64,000 nucleotides of DNA from Onthomorpha sp937906975 (GTDB lineage: Bacteria > Bacteroidota > Bacteroidia > Bacteroidales > P3), in NCBI GenBank assembly GCA_045614605.1, contig JAZLDH010000009.1, positions 1 to 64,000 of the forward strand, in the 5' to 3' direction. The notes beneath the pieces were generated by a model that was given only the letters and a program-made list of their open reading frames with translations, searched no databases and had not been told where the DNA came from. Within the stretch, counting starts at the first letter, position 1, and each line of letters starts with the position of its first letter. The position numbers were made by a program, and so were the translations under genes. This document shows, one piece after another, positions 1-8,323 of the stretch.

Positions 1-6
1 TAGCCT

Positions 7-55
7 TATATCATATCAAAACAGAAGCTCAAAGCTTCTGTTTTGATATGATATA
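7..55. terminator. Long perfect hairpin, terminator-like
   Basis: A 23-bp perfect inverted repeat (7-29 with 33-55) has a 3-nt loop (CAA), and a C5T6 run follows at about 58-68. This could terminate a gene lying left of the window on the + strand, or be the end of a small palindromic repeat element. The upstream context is not visible, so the role is inferred. Confidence 0.55.
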
Positions 56-72
56 ATCCCCCTTTTTTAATC

Positions 73-136
73 AATATCATGAATTTTGACCATTAGAGCA
101 ATTTTGACTAAAAATATCATGAATTTTGACCATTAG
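73..136. repeat. Two 24-bp direct repeats, period 40 bp
   Basis: The same 24-base sequence, beginning AATATCATGAATTTTGACC, occurs at 73-96 and 113-136. The spacer is 16 bp and itself contains ATTTTGAC again. Only two copies are present, no CRISPR-associated gene is visible, and the repeat is not palindromic. It could be the edge of a repeat array or an element end that continues outside the window. Confidence 0.6.
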
Positions 137-206
137 GCCGCAATTAAAGAAGGATATTATATTAAACAAAGAAAATAAAACAAGGCTTTAAAAAAGATAA
201 ATAAAA

Positions 207-236
207 AAAAGGTTTCTGAATTTTCAGAAACCTTTT
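207..236 (-). terminator. Terminator of tRNA-Leu
   Basis: The 13-bp arms 207-219 and 224-236 flank a 4-nt loop. On the minus strand the stem is followed by a T run (complement of the A run at 203-210). It lies just downstream of the minus-strand tRNA-Leu, so it probably ends that transcript. Confidence 0.75.
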
Positions 237-249
237 GTCATTCCAAAAG

Positions 250-331
250 TGCGGGCGAAGGGACTCGAACCCCCACGCCTCTCGGCACTAGATCCTAAGT
301 CTAGCGCGGCTACCAATTACGCCACGCCCGC
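250..331 (-). tRNA. tRNA-Leu (anticodon UAG)
   Basis: Read on the minus strand, the acceptor arm GCGGGCG (331-325) pairs with CGCCCGC, followed by discriminator A at 250. The anticodon stem CTAGA/TCTAG encloses the loop CTTAGGA, giving anticodon TAG (reads CUN, best CUA). The long variable arm (TGCCGAGAGGCG) is typical of a class II tRNA-Leu, and the T-arm contains GGTTCGAGTCC. No CCA is encoded. Its own promoter lies at 344-351 and a terminator at 207-236. Confidence 0.93.
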
Positions 332-343
332 TTTTTGCGATTG

Positions 344-351
344 CAAAAGTA
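344..351 (-). promoter_or_regulatory. Bacteroidetes -7 box for tRNA-Leu
   Basis: TACTTTTG on the minus strand matches the Bacteroidetes -7 consensus TAnnTTTG and ends 12 bases before the tRNA 5' end, which fits a start site a few bases upstream of the mature tRNA. Confidence 0.7.
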
Positions 352-423
352 GTACTTTTTTTGTTTCCTACCAAATTTTTAGTGATTTTTCTTTTACTTT
401 TGCAATCACAATTCTTTAAAATA

Positions 424-933
424 CTATTTTGAGATTAATTTTTTCTCTAGTAAACTTGTGATGTCATCGCTCTCTGCTGCGTACCACAAAATTCCATTGC
501 TTTCAAAAATGTATGTATAGCCGTTTTCTGTTGCTATTTCTGCAACTGCTGCTTTTATCTTTTCAACAATTGCATTCATCAATTCCATTTGTTTTTCTTG
601 TATTGAGATTTCAGAATTTCTTTGGAAAGTTTGCATACGTTCTGCAACGCTTTTGATTTCGTTTTCTTTGTTAGCTCTCAACAAATCTGTAAGTTGATCT
701 TTTTTTGCTTCGTATTCTTGCATTAATCTGTTGTATTCTTGGCCCATTAGTTCCATTTCTGCTTGAAGATCTGCTATATACTCTTGTAATTGTGTTTGTG
801 CAGCTTCTGCTTCTGGCATTTTTTGCATCAATTCATTTGAATTGAAATGTCCTAATTTGATTTTTTGTGCGAATGTGTCTGTTCCTAATAAGCATAGAAC
901 AGCTAATACTAATACTTGAAATGTTCTTCTCAT
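424..933 (-). CDS. OmpH/Skp-family periplasmic chaperone
   Basis: This 169-residue protein belongs to the OmpH (Skp) family, trimeric periplasmic chaperones that hold unfolded outer-membrane proteins for the BAM complex. A signal peptide (about 1-22) ends TDTFA before Gln-23. A long charged, Gln/Glu-rich coiled coil (about 40-130) follows, then the short C-terminal strand region (YTYIFESNGILWYA) typical of the family. It is the last gene of the minus-strand uppS-bamA-ompH-ompH operon and is a tandem paralogue of the gene at 971-1483. Whether the two copies differ in clients cannot be told from sequence. Confidence 0.88.
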   Translation of the reverse strand: MRRTFQVLVLAVLCLLGTDTFAQKIKLGHFNSNELMQKMPEAEAAQTQLQEYIADLQAEMELMGQEYNRLMQEYEAKKDQLTDLLRANKENEIKSVAERMQTFQRNSEISIQEKQMELMNAIVEKIKAAVAEIATENGYTYIFESNGILWYAAESDDITSLLEKKLISK

Positions 934-970
934 TTGTTTAATTGTTTTTTATTTTTTTATTATTAATTCA

Positions 971-1483
971 TTACTTTTTGTAGCCTAATTCTACTAAAAC
1001 AAGGTTGCTTATATCTGTTTTGCTATCAACATAAAGTATGGTTGCGCCACTTGCTTTGTCGAAAACAACAGAATAGTTTTTTTCTTGTGCAACTTTTTCT
1101 ATTGCGTTATAGATTCTGTCTTGGATTGGCTTGATTAATTCTGAGCGTCTTTTTGCTAAATCTCCGTTGTTGCCAAATCTTTTCTTTTGTATCTCTTTTG
1201 CGTCTTTTTCTGCTGCGATAATTTCGTTTTCTTTTTGTGCTTTCAAATCGTTAGGCAATAAAACTGCTTCGGCTTGAAATGCTTTGTACAATTTATCTAC
1301 TGCAACAAATTTTTCTTCTACTTCTTTTTGCCATTGTATTGAGACTTCTTCAAGTTCTTTTTGTGCTTGCTTATATTCTGGCATGCTGTTTAAAATATAT
1401 TCTGTATCAACACAAGCGTATTTTTGGCTAAATGCACTTACAGAAATCAGCGTCATTGCGAATAAGAACAATAATTTTTTCAT
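971..1483 (-). CDS. OmpH/Skp-family periplasmic chaperone
   Basis: This is the second OmpH/Skp homologue, 170 residues. I start it at 1483 because Met there opens a clear signal peptide (MKKLLFLFAMTLISVSAFS, then Gln). The longer frame back to 1591 would run into the 3' end of bamA and has no signal peptide. The mature part begins with the family motif YACVDTEYIL, has a coiled coil in the middle and ends in the conserved YSVVFDKASGATILYVD segment. It sits 20 bp after bamA, so it is co-transcribed with its functional partner. Confidence 0.9.
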   Translation of the reverse strand: MKKLLFLFAMTLISVSAFSQKYACVDTEYILNSMPEYKQAQKELEEVSIQWQKEVEEKFVAVDKLYKAFQAEAVLLPNDLKAQKENEIIAAEKDAKEIQKKRFGNNGDLAKRRSELIKPIQDRIYNAIEKVAQEKNYSVVFDKASGATILYVDSKTDISNLVLVELGYKK

Positions 1484-1503
1484 ATTTATAAGTTTAAGTG
1501 TTA

Positions 1504-4011
1504 TTAATCCATTGTATTTCCAAATGAAATGTGGAAGTGACTTCCTGATGCTGTTGGATCTCCTGGGATAGAGTCTAATCCGTATCCCCAATCGACTCCA
1601 AGCATACCAAACATTGGCATAAATATTCTTAACCCTACTCCAACGGAACGATACATTTTAAATGGTTCAAAACTTTGGAAGTTTTCCCAAGAGTTACCTG
1701 CTTCAAAAAATGTTAATGCAAACACTGATGCTCCTTCATTCAATGTAATTGGGTATCTTAACTCCATTGTGTATTTGTCAAACACCATTCCACCGCCTGT
1801 TGGTGAAAGAGAGGCTTCGTCATATCCTCTTAAAGCGACTAATTCTCTACCATCAATATTATATCCTGTTAGTCCGTCTCCTCCAACGTAGAATCTTTCA
1901 AAAGGAGAGTAACCAACCTTGCTGTTATACTGTCCAAGGAAACCAAATCTCGCACGTGTAGAAACAACTAAGTCGTCAAAAAGATTAAAATACCAAGATG
2001 CACGAATATTAACCTTGTAATACTCTAACCATTTGTATCTTTCTTGTGCTGTTAGATTTGTATAGTCTTTTCCATTTACCAAAGAGTAAGGGAAAGTCAT
2101 TTGAGCTTGCACCGAAACGTCAGAACCTTGTCTTGGATATATAGGTTGATCGACAGAATTTCTTGCAAGAGTGAAATTATAGTTAATATTATTAGAAATT
2201 CCTGTTGGCATGGCAGATAGATATGTGTAATTCTTTACATTGTATTGTTGATAAGCAATTCCATGCATAAAAGTAAAATAATCATCTGGCCATTTAAGTC
2301 TTGTAGCTAAAGAAACAGAACCTCCTAATATGCCAATAAAGTAGTCTGATGTGCCTGAAGTGTTCCAAAATCCGTCATCTTGATAAGAATAATATACTCC
2401 AACGCTTAAAGCATTAGGTTTCTTACCACCCAACCAAGGCTCAGTGAAAGATAACGAAACAGAGTGATAATAATCCCCATTTGTTGAGACTCTAAGTGCA
2501 AGTTTTTGTCCATCTCCTATTGGAAAAGGATTCCATGCCTTACGATTAAAGAATTTTTGTGTAGAGAAATTTGTTAAAGATATGCCCGCTTGGAAAATAA
2601 CGTAACCACCACCAATACCACCGCTTAAATCAAATTGAGAACTTGACTTTTCTATAAGTTGATATTCAATATTCACAGTTCCGCTCTCTGGATTAGGACG
2701 AATATCTGGCACTATCTTTTCAGGATCGAAATAACCTAATTGTTGAAGCTCTCTCATAGAACGATAAACAGCGTCTCTACTGAAAAGATCTCCAGGATAG
2801 GTTCTTAATTCTCTCATAATAACATAATCATTCGTAATAGTATTTCCAGATACGCCAACCTTACCAATTCTAGCTTGCTTACCCTCATAGACTCTCATTT
2901 CAATATCAATAGAATCGTTTTCTATCTTTATTTCTGTTGGCATAACTCTGAAAAATAAATAACCATCATCAGTGTAAAGTGAATAAATATCAGTTCCAGT
3001 AGGGTCGTAATTTAGATTTTTCTCCAAAAGACCTTTATTATATGGGTCTCCCTTTTGGATTCTTAATCGTTTAGATAAATCTTCCGAAGAATACTTAGTA
3101 TTTCCTACCCAAGTAATATCTCTAAAAAAGAATTTAGGACCTTCATACACCTCTAAATCAATACAAACTTGTTTAGCAGGCTTTTTTATTCCCCAAAAAT
3201 TCTTTTTAAATCCGTCAATAATATAAACGCTATCTTTTATAATTCTTGCATCTCTAAATCCTTGGTTGTTGTATTCGTTTATCACCAATTCTTTGTCGGC
3301 TTGGAAATCATCATCAACGAATCTAGAAGATTTCCATATTCTCCACCAACGATAAGCCTTAGTGTCTTTCATCTTAGAACGAATTTTCTTTTCGGCAATA
3401 ACATTATTACCTTTAATATTTATTTGTCCGATACGAATTTTTTCGCCCTTATTGATTTTGAATTTTAAGAATACTTCGTTTCTATTGAAATTTGTATCTC
3501 TGATTTCTTCTATTTTTGTGTCAGCAGAAAAGAAACCTTTTTCAATAAAATGTTCTGAGATGATATTTATGCAATTTGATTTTAGATTTTCCGTAACCAC
3601 ATCACCAGCGTAAATCTTCATTATTTCGCTTAGCTTATCTGCTTCGGCACGCTTTACACCCTCAATTTTATATCCAGATAATCTTGGTTTGGTTTTAAGA
3701 TAATAGGTTAGGAATATAGTTTTTCCTTCAACCTTTGAAACAGAAATTTTAATATCTTCAAATATTCCTTGTTTCCAAAGTTTGTCTATTGCAATGCTTG
3801 TTTTGTCGCTTGGCAAGAAAATCTTCTCTCCGACAGATATTCCAGAAAGTAATATTACAGAATTTTTATCTAAATGATCAGCACCTGTGATTTCAATGCC
3901 GCCAACTTCATATTCTTTTGGAGAAAGGTAGTTTAGTTCTATTGATTGAGCATTTAAAAGTTGCAGTGGTAAAAAGAATAATGCTAATGTTATAAATCTT
4001 ATTAATTTCAT
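1504..4011 (-). CDS. bamA: Outer membrane assembly factor BamA
   Basis: BamA is the Omp85-family core of the beta-barrel assembly machine and inserts barrels into the outer membrane. The 835-residue protein has a signal peptide ending LLNA before Gln, about five POTRA repeats (roughly 30-430), and a C-terminal 16-strand barrel (roughly 460-835). The barrel contains the substitute for the VRGF loop motif, seen here as ALRGYDE after GGDGLTGYN. The last strand is followed by a few residues (GNTMD) instead of ending in an aromatic residue, which is unusual but seen in some Bacteroidetes members. It lies between uppS (59 bp upstream) and two OmpH chaperones, the usual order in this phylum. Confidence 0.95.
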   Translation of the reverse strand: MKLIRFITLALFFLPLQLLNAQSIELNYLSPKEYEVGGIEITGADHLDKNSVILLSGISVGEKIFLPSDKTSIAIDKLWKQGIFEDIKISVSKVEGKTIFLTYYLKTKPRLSGYKIEGVKRAEADKLSEIMKIYAGDVVTENLKSNCINIISEHFIEKGFFSADTKIEEIRDTNFNRNEVFLKFKINKGEKIRIGQINIKGNNVIAEKKIRSKMKDTKAYRWWRIWKSSRFVDDDFQADKELVINEYNNQGFRDARIIKDSVYIIDGFKKNFWGIKKPAKQVCIDLEVYEGPKFFFRDITWVGNTKYSSEDLSKRLRIQKGDPYNKGLLEKNLNYDPTGTDIYSLYTDDGYLFFRVMPTEIKIENDSIDIEMRVYEGKQARIGKVGVSGNTITNDYVIMRELRTYPGDLFSRDAVYRSMRELQQLGYFDPEKIVPDIRPNPESGTVNIEYQLIEKSSSQFDLSGGIGGGYVIFQAGISLTNFSTQKFFNRKAWNPFPIGDGQKLALRVSTNGDYYHSVSLSFTEPWLGGKKPNALSVGVYYSYQDDGFWNTSGTSDYFIGILGGSVSLATRLKWPDDYFTFMHGIAYQQYNVKNYTYLSAMPTGISNNINYNFTLARNSVDQPIYPRQGSDVSVQAQMTFPYSLVNGKDYTNLTAQERYKWLEYYKVNIRASWYFNLFDDLVVSTRARFGFLGQYNSKVGYSPFERFYVGGDGLTGYNIDGRELVALRGYDEASLSPTGGGMVFDKYTMELRYPITLNEGASVFALTFFEAGNSWENFQSFEPFKMYRSVGVGLRIFMPMFGMLGVDWGYGLDSIPGDPTASGSHFHISFGNTMD

Positions 4012-4069
4012 CTTTTTTTCTTTAACTAAATAAGTAACGATAGAGTTTTAAAATAATTTTATATTACTT

Positions 4070-4813
4070 TTATTTTTTAAGTTGTTCGCTTGTTTTGCCA
4101 AATCGTCTTTCTCTTCCTTGATAAGAAATTATAGCCTCATAAAGACCTTCTTTATTAAAGTCAGGCCAAAGAGTTGGAGTAAAGAAAAGCTCTGCATAAG
4201 CTAGTTGCCAAAGCAAGTAATTGCTTAAACGATATTCACCAGATGTTCTAATCAACAAATCAGGATCAGGATAATTAGCAGTAGATAAGTTTTTAGAAAT
4301 AGTTTCTTGGTCAATTGTCTCCAAATCCAAAGAATTTTCTTTTACCTGCTTAGAAATATTCTTCACCATTTCGGTAATTTCCCAACGCGAGCTATAATTC
4401 AAAGCAAGGATAAGAGTCATTCTTGTGTTGTTGCGAGTATTGTAGATAGTATTTTTTAAAGCATTTTGAGTTTCCAAAGCAATCTGAGAAATATCTCCGA
4501 TATATTCCAATCTGATATTGTTTTTCATCAAAGTTTCTTCTTCTTTTGCAATAGTATCTACCAACATTGCCATCAGTGCATCTATTTCTTCTTTTGGACG
4601 ATTCCAATTTTCGGTAGAAAAAGTATATAATGTGAGATATTTCACTCCCAATTCTGCACAGCCCTCTGTAACTTCTCTTACGGCATTCACACCATTTTGA
4701 TGACCAAAGATTCTTTTCTTTTGTCTTTGCTTAGCCCAACGTCCGTTTCCATCCATTATGACAGCTATGTGTTTGGGTAAATTTTCTAAGTTAATATTTT
4801 CTTTCAAACTCAT
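4070..4813 (-). CDS. uppS: Undecaprenyl diphosphate synthase
   Basis: This cis-prenyltransferase condenses isopentenyl units onto farnesyl diphosphate to make undecaprenyl diphosphate, the lipid carrier for peptidoglycan and O-antigen. The 247-residue length is standard. The catalytic DGNGRWAK motif is near residue 20, and the substrate-binding block RTSGEYRLSNYLLWQ followed by YAELFF lies near residues 195-215. It is the first gene of the minus-strand operon with bamA and two ompH genes. The promoter-like box at 4860-4867 implies a leader of about 40 nt. Confidence 0.96.
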   Translation of the reverse strand: MSLKENINLENLPKHIAVIMDGNGRWAKQRQKKRIFGHQNGVNAVREVTEGCAELGVKYLTLYTFSTENWNRPKEEIDALMAMLVDTIAKEEETLMKNNIRLEYIGDISQIALETQNALKNTIYNTRNNTRMTLILALNYSSRWEITEMVKNISKQVKENSLDLETIDQETISKNLSTANYPDPDLLIRTSGEYRLSNYLLWQLAYAELFFTPTLWPDFNKEGLYEAIISYQGRERRFGKTSEQLKK

Positions 4814-4859
4814 TTGCTTAATATTTACGTTATCAATACTTTGATAGTAAAATAATCTG

Positions 4860-4867
4860 CAAAAGTA
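4860..4867 (-). promoter_or_regulatory. -7 box for the uppS-bamA operon
   Basis: TACTTTTG on the minus strand fits TAnnTTTG. It lies 46 bp upstream of the uppS start codon and diverges from the porin-like gene promoter at 4942. Confidence 0.65.
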
Positions 4868-4941
4868 ATGAATATTTTGTAGTTTGCAAAGGATAATGAT
4901 AAAATTAAACGCTATTTTCTTAGTTTCTTGTGCTTTTTTCG

Positions 4942-4949
4942 TAACTTTG
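4942..4949 (+). promoter_or_regulatory. -7 box for the porin-like gene
   Basis: TAACTTTG fits TAnnTTTG and lies 25 bp upstream of the ATG at 4975. I see no clear TTTG at the expected -33 distance. Confidence 0.65.
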
Positions 4950-4974
4950 CCGCCTTATTTTAAGCGAAAAATTT

Positions 4975-5973
4975 ATGAAAAGAACATTATTATTTATTTG
5001 TTTGGCGGTTTTCACAAGCCTTTCCTTTGCTCAAAATAACGATTTTTCGTTAAGATTTAACACAAGAGCAGATTTCGATTACAATTACTATGACGGAGCA
5101 AAAAATGACAACTCTGGATTTGCAGGAAAGTTCCTAAACATAATGTTAGATGGAAAAATAAACGACAAATTTGAGTATCATTGGCGTCAAAGACTAAACA
5201 GAACAAACTTCACTTCAAACTTCTTTGAAGCAACTGACTGGGCGTATCTTTCATATCGTATAAACGAAAGCCTAACCCTTTCAGTCGGAAAACAAGTTGT
5301 TGCAATTGGAGGATTTGAATACGATTACGCTCCGATAGATGTTTACTTCTATTCAGATTTTTGCAATGTTATGCCTTCTTGTTACGAATTTGGAACAAGC
5401 CTTACTTGGAATAACAACACACAAGACCAATTCTTAACATTCCAAATCAGCAATTCAATCTTCAAACAACAACCTTTTGATGGATTATATGCTTACAACC
5501 TATTATGGAATGGTAAAATCACAGATTGGTGGAAGACTTTATATTCAACAAACCTTATAGAATACAACGAAGGCAATTATGTAAATTATATAGCCTTAGG
5601 AAACCAATTCTATGTTGATAATTTTGTAATAGATTTAGACTATACAAATAAATACATTGATGGACAAGACAATTTCTTTGCCGATTTCACATTAGCAACT
5701 CAAATAAAATATCAATTACCTCAATTGAATATTTTTGCAAAAGTATCATACGACCAAAACAAATCAGAATACTCACGCATTATTTCTCCAAATTATTGGA
5801 CAATGACCGTAGCTCCAGGAACTGATTATATGCTTTACGGAGCGGGAGTTGAGTATTTCCCAATCAAAGACAGCAAAGACGTAAGACTTCACGCAGTAAT
5901 ATCTTCTAATAACAGAGAGCCTGCAAGCCTATTCTTAAACGCAGGTGTAACATGGAATATGAAATTAAAATAA
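4975..5973 (+). CDS. Phosphate-selective porin O/P-like outer membrane protein
   Basis: This is a 332-residue exported beta-barrel. The signal peptide (1-19) ends LSFA before Gln. The mature sequence alternates aromatic and polar residues throughout, starts with FSLRFNTRADFDYNYY and ends in VTWNMKLK, a typical closing strand. Features such as the DGKINDKFEYHWRQRLNR strand and the VGKQ turn resemble the OprP/OprO-like porin family common in Bacteroidetes. The substrate is unknown. It is followed after 22 bp by a polytopic membrane protein, so the two may form an operon spanning both membranes. Confidence 0.7.
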   Translation: MKRTLLFICLAVFTSLSFAQNNDFSLRFNTRADFDYNYYDGAKNDNSGFAGKFLNIMLDGKINDKFEYHWRQRLNRTNFTSNFFEATDWAYLSYRINESLTLSVGKQVVAIGGFEYDYAPIDVYFYSDFCNVMPSCYEFGTSLTWNNNTQDQFLTFQISNSIFKQQPFDGLYAYNLLWNGKITDWWKTLYSTNLIEYNEGNYVNYIALGNQFYVDNFVIDLDYTNKYIDGQDNFFADFTLATQIKYQLPQLNIFAKVSYDQNKSEYSRIISPNYWTMTVAPGTDYMLYGAGVEYFPIKDSKDVRLHAVISSNNREPASLFLNAGVTWNMKLK

Positions 5974-5995
5974 AATCAATAAATAAAGACATAGA

Positions 5996-7138
5996 ATGAA
6001 GAAATCAACAAAAAAGACGCTTGGAGCGATTCTCTTTTTGCTTATCCTAATAGGAGGATTCCTTGTATTAGGAAGCAAAATGGGTGCAGGAAATATGCTG
6101 AAAACGATAATGAACACAGCACACGACCTATTGCTTAATACAGTATTTTATTTAATGGGAATCACTGTGCTAACAGGAGCATTAAGTAAGCTATTCTCTG
6201 AATTTGGTGTCGTAGGGCTTTTAGAAAAACTACTAAAACCATTAATGAAACCCCTATTCAGATTACCAGGTGTGGGAGCCTTAGGAGCAGTTATGACATT
6301 TCTTTCCGACAATCCCGCAATTATTTCACTTGCAAAGGACAAAAATTTCAGCAAGTTCTTTAAAAAATATCAATTAGTATCGTTAAACAACTTCGGAACC
6401 GCATTCGGAATGGGATTTGTCGTAATTATCACAATGGTTGGTTACGGACACATTTCGGGAGCATTGGTTGGATTGTTTGGTGCTTTTGTTGGAAGTATAA
6501 TCTCTACAAGATTGATGCAAAAATTCACACTTAAAGCCTATCCAGAAATGGATTCGCCAGTAGAATTTGAAGAAACAGCAACAGCAGAAAACACAGAAGT
6601 AGAAGAAAAGAAAGAAAGCCTTTTCATAAGAATAATGAATGCAATCTTAGACGGGGGTAAAAATGGGGTAGATTTAGGACTACAAATCATACCTGGCGTA
6701 TTGATTATCTCAACCCTTGTGATGATGATTACTTTCGGGCCAAAAGATGCAGCAGTTGGTTACGCTGGTGTAGCATACGAAGGAGTTCCTATTTTGCCTT
6801 GGCTTGCAGAAAAAATAGACTTCGTATTCAAATGGCTATTTGGCTTTGAAAGCATGGAGTTAATCGCATTCCCAATGACAGCCCTTGGAGCAGTTGGAGC
6901 AGCTCTTGGACTTCTTCCAACCTTTGCCGCAAACGGAATATTAGATGCAAACGCTATTGCAGTCTTTACCGCAATGGGAATGTGTTGGAGCGGATATTTA
7001 TCAACTCACACCGCAATGATGGATTCTTTAGGTTACAGAAAACTTATTTCAAAGGCACTTCTTGCACACACAATCGCAGGTTTATGTGCTGGAATTGTAG
7101 CTCACTGGACATTTGTTTTAGTAAGCTTAATAATGTAA
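5996..7138 (+). CDS. Nucleoside-recognition/Gate-domain inner membrane protein
   Basis: This 380-residue polytopic protein has an N-terminal membrane anchor (about 9-30) and two blocks of helices (about 45-180 and 225-380) separated by a charged Glu-rich linker (about 190-215). The repeated architecture and motifs such as FLSDNPAIISL, NNFGTAFGMGF and CWSGYLSTHTAMMDSLGY resemble the nucleoside-recognition (Gate) domain proteins related to SpmA/SpmB and the CD0519/CD1768 membrane family. Transport of a small solute is plausible but unproven. A phased array and strong terminator follow at 7158-7246. A decayed partial copy lies at 8061-8272. Confidence 0.75.
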   Translation: MKKSTKKTLGAILFLLILIGGFLVLGSKMGAGNMLKTIMNTAHDLLLNTVFYLMGITVLTGALSKLFSEFGVVGLLEKLLKPLMKPLFRLPGVGALGAVMTFLSDNPAIISLAKDKNFSKFFKKYQLVSLNNFGTAFGMGFVVIITMVGYGHISGALVGLFGAFVGSIISTRLMQKFTLKAYPEMDSPVEFEETATAENTEVEEKKESLFIRIMNAILDGGKNGVDLGLQIIPGVLIISTLVMMITFGPKDAAVGYAGVAYEGVPILPWLAEKIDFVFKWLFGFESMELIAFPMTALGAVGAALGLLPTFAANGILDANAIAVFTAMGMCWSGYLSTHTAMMDSLGYRKLISKALLAHTIAGLCAGIVAHWTFVLVSLIM

Positions 7139-7157
7139 AAGAAAGATAATTATATCT

Positions 7158-7246
7158 CTTAGCTTTAGAAAAATATCTCTTAGGATTATAAAATTTTTCC
7201 TAAGAGATATTTTTTTAATCCTAAGAAAAATAAAAATAAATCAAAG
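7158..7246. repeat. 21-bp phased repeat array, five units
   Basis: The pentamers CTTAG (7158, 7179), CTAAG (7200, 7221) and CAAAG (7242) occur at exactly 21-bp intervals within A/T tracts. The orientation flips between the second and third unit, so units two and three together form the terminator stem. This belongs to the window-wide 21-bp family. Confidence 0.7.
7171..7217 (+). terminator. Intrinsic terminator after the membrane protein gene
   Basis: The 15-bp perfect arms 7171-7185 and 7198-7212 are followed by a T run. They end the porin/membrane protein transcript. The stem is built from two oppositely oriented units of the 21-bp repeat. Confidence 0.85.
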
Positions 7247-7365
7247 GAATATTTTTGTGAATAGTTTTGTCGTTAAAATATCATGCAAAAATGATTATTT
7301 TTCTGCTTAATAAGACTAAATTAAATGGTTGAACCTAACATATTTCAAAAGAAATTTTAGGAAAT

Positions 7366-7396
7366 TTTGTGGATATAAAAATTTTATGTATTTTTG
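7366..7396 (+). promoter_or_regulatory. Canonical promoter, TTTG-N19-TATTTTTG
   Basis: TTTG at 7366-7369, a 19-nt spacer and TATTTTTG at 7389-7396 are a full match to the Bacteroidetes consensus. The ATG of the next gene is at 7440. Between 7247 and 7365 I see only AT-rich sequence. Confidence 0.8.
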
Positions 7397-7439
7397 CTGA
7401 TTGAAACACTACTAAGCAATAAAAAATTTATAAATAAAA

Positions 7440-7988
7440 ATGAAAAAAATATTAGTACTTATTCTAATGTCTATGCTTTCAGCAGGAGTGTATGCACAAA
7501 AGGAAGTAACAAAGTTTTTAGGAATACCAGTAGATGGCACAAGAACTTCTATGATTCAAAAACTGAGAGCAAAGGGATTTACTGTTAATAGAGAAAAAGA
7601 CGATATGCTTGATGGTAAATTCAATGGTGAAGATGTTAATATCGCAATTCTTACTCAACACGACAAGGTATGGCGTATTTTAGTGGCAGACGTTGCGGTT
7701 AGAAACGAAGTCCAAGTTAAGATGAGATTTAATGAACTTGTGCGTCAGTTTGAAAATAATGGTAATTACTATGAACCTTCAAACGATCAGTCTATTCCAG
7801 ATGACGAAAACATAAAACAAGGTATGAACTCTTTGAATAAGAGTTATCAAGCTTATTTTATTCAAAAGGGTGCTACGGCTGACGATAAAAGATTGGTTTG
7901 GATAGAAATTATGGCTAATGGTAATGGATACAATATCGTAACATTCTACGAAAACGGATACAATAGAGCAGACGGAAGTGAATTATAG
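7440..7988 (+). CDS. Exported protein of unknown function
   Basis: The protein has 182 residues. A signal peptide (about 1-19) ends GVYA before Gln. The mature part starts KEVTKFLGIPVDGTR and has a mixed alpha/beta pattern with no metal or catalytic signature that I recognise. The opening FLGIPVDG-x4-M-x2-L-x2-KGF looks like a small repeatable fold seen in Bacteroidales secreted proteins, but I cannot name a family. It is monocistronic, with its own consensus promoter (7366-7396) and strong terminator (8011-8050). Confidence 0.75.
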   Translation: MKKILVLILMSMLSAGVYAQKEVTKFLGIPVDGTRTSMIQKLRAKGFTVNREKDDMLDGKFNGEDVNIAILTQHDKVWRILVADVAVRNEVQVKMRFNELVRQFENNGNYYEPSNDQSIPDDENIKQGMNSLNKSYQAYFIQKGATADDKRLVWIEIMANGNGYNIVTFYENGYNRADGSEL

Positions 7989-8010
7989 GAAATAATAAAA
8001 AACAAATACT

Positions 8011-8050
8011 AAAAAAATAGGACTTATTGAAAAATAAGTCCTATTTTTTT
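8011..8050 (+). terminator. Intrinsic terminator
   Basis: The 18-bp perfect arms (8011-8028 and 8033-8050) have a GAAA loop and end in T7. They close the transcript of the gene at 7440-7988. Confidence 0.9.
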
Positions 8051-8060
8051 AGAAAACAAA

Positions 8061-8272
8061 ATGGAAGCATCAAATATGCTAAAAACAATAAAGAAACCTC
8101 TTTTCAGACTTCCAGGTGTTGGAGTGGTTATTTATCAACTCACACCGCAATGTTAGATTCATTAGGTTATAGAAAACTTATCTCAAAAGCACTTTTAGCA
8201 CACACAATCGCAGGTCTTTGTGCAGGAATCATAGCACACTGGACCTTTGTTTTAGTTGGACTAATCTTATAG
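8061..8272 (+). pseudogene. Decayed, twice-deleted copy of the 5996-7138 membrane protein
   Basis: Three collinear pieces of the gene at 5996-7138 are joined here. The first corresponds to parent bases near 6075-6112 (SKMGAGNMLKTI). The second corresponds to 6247-6278 (KPLFRLPGVG). The third corresponds to about 6981-7138 (the last 53 residues, from CWSGYLSTHTA). The first two pieces are in one frame and the last in another, so the product is broken. The second junction lies in a near-identical octamer (TGTGGGAG / TGTTGGAG), consistent with deletion between short repeats. The last 53 codons are still almost identical in protein to the parent. It has no promoter of its own and follows a terminator. 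Confidence 0.85.
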
Positions 8273-8323
8273 AAAAAAGAACAATTTTTTTTATTCAAAG
8301 AAAAATTACACAAAGTGTAACAA

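Noticed and set aside
73..136. CRISPR array
   Set aside because: Only two 24-bp repeats and one 16-bp spacer, no palindromy and no cas gene in the window.
8027..8272. Plus-strand frame of 81 codons
   Set aside because: Its N-terminal part overlaps a terminator and is out of frame with the homologous parent; it is the pseudogene at 8061-8272.
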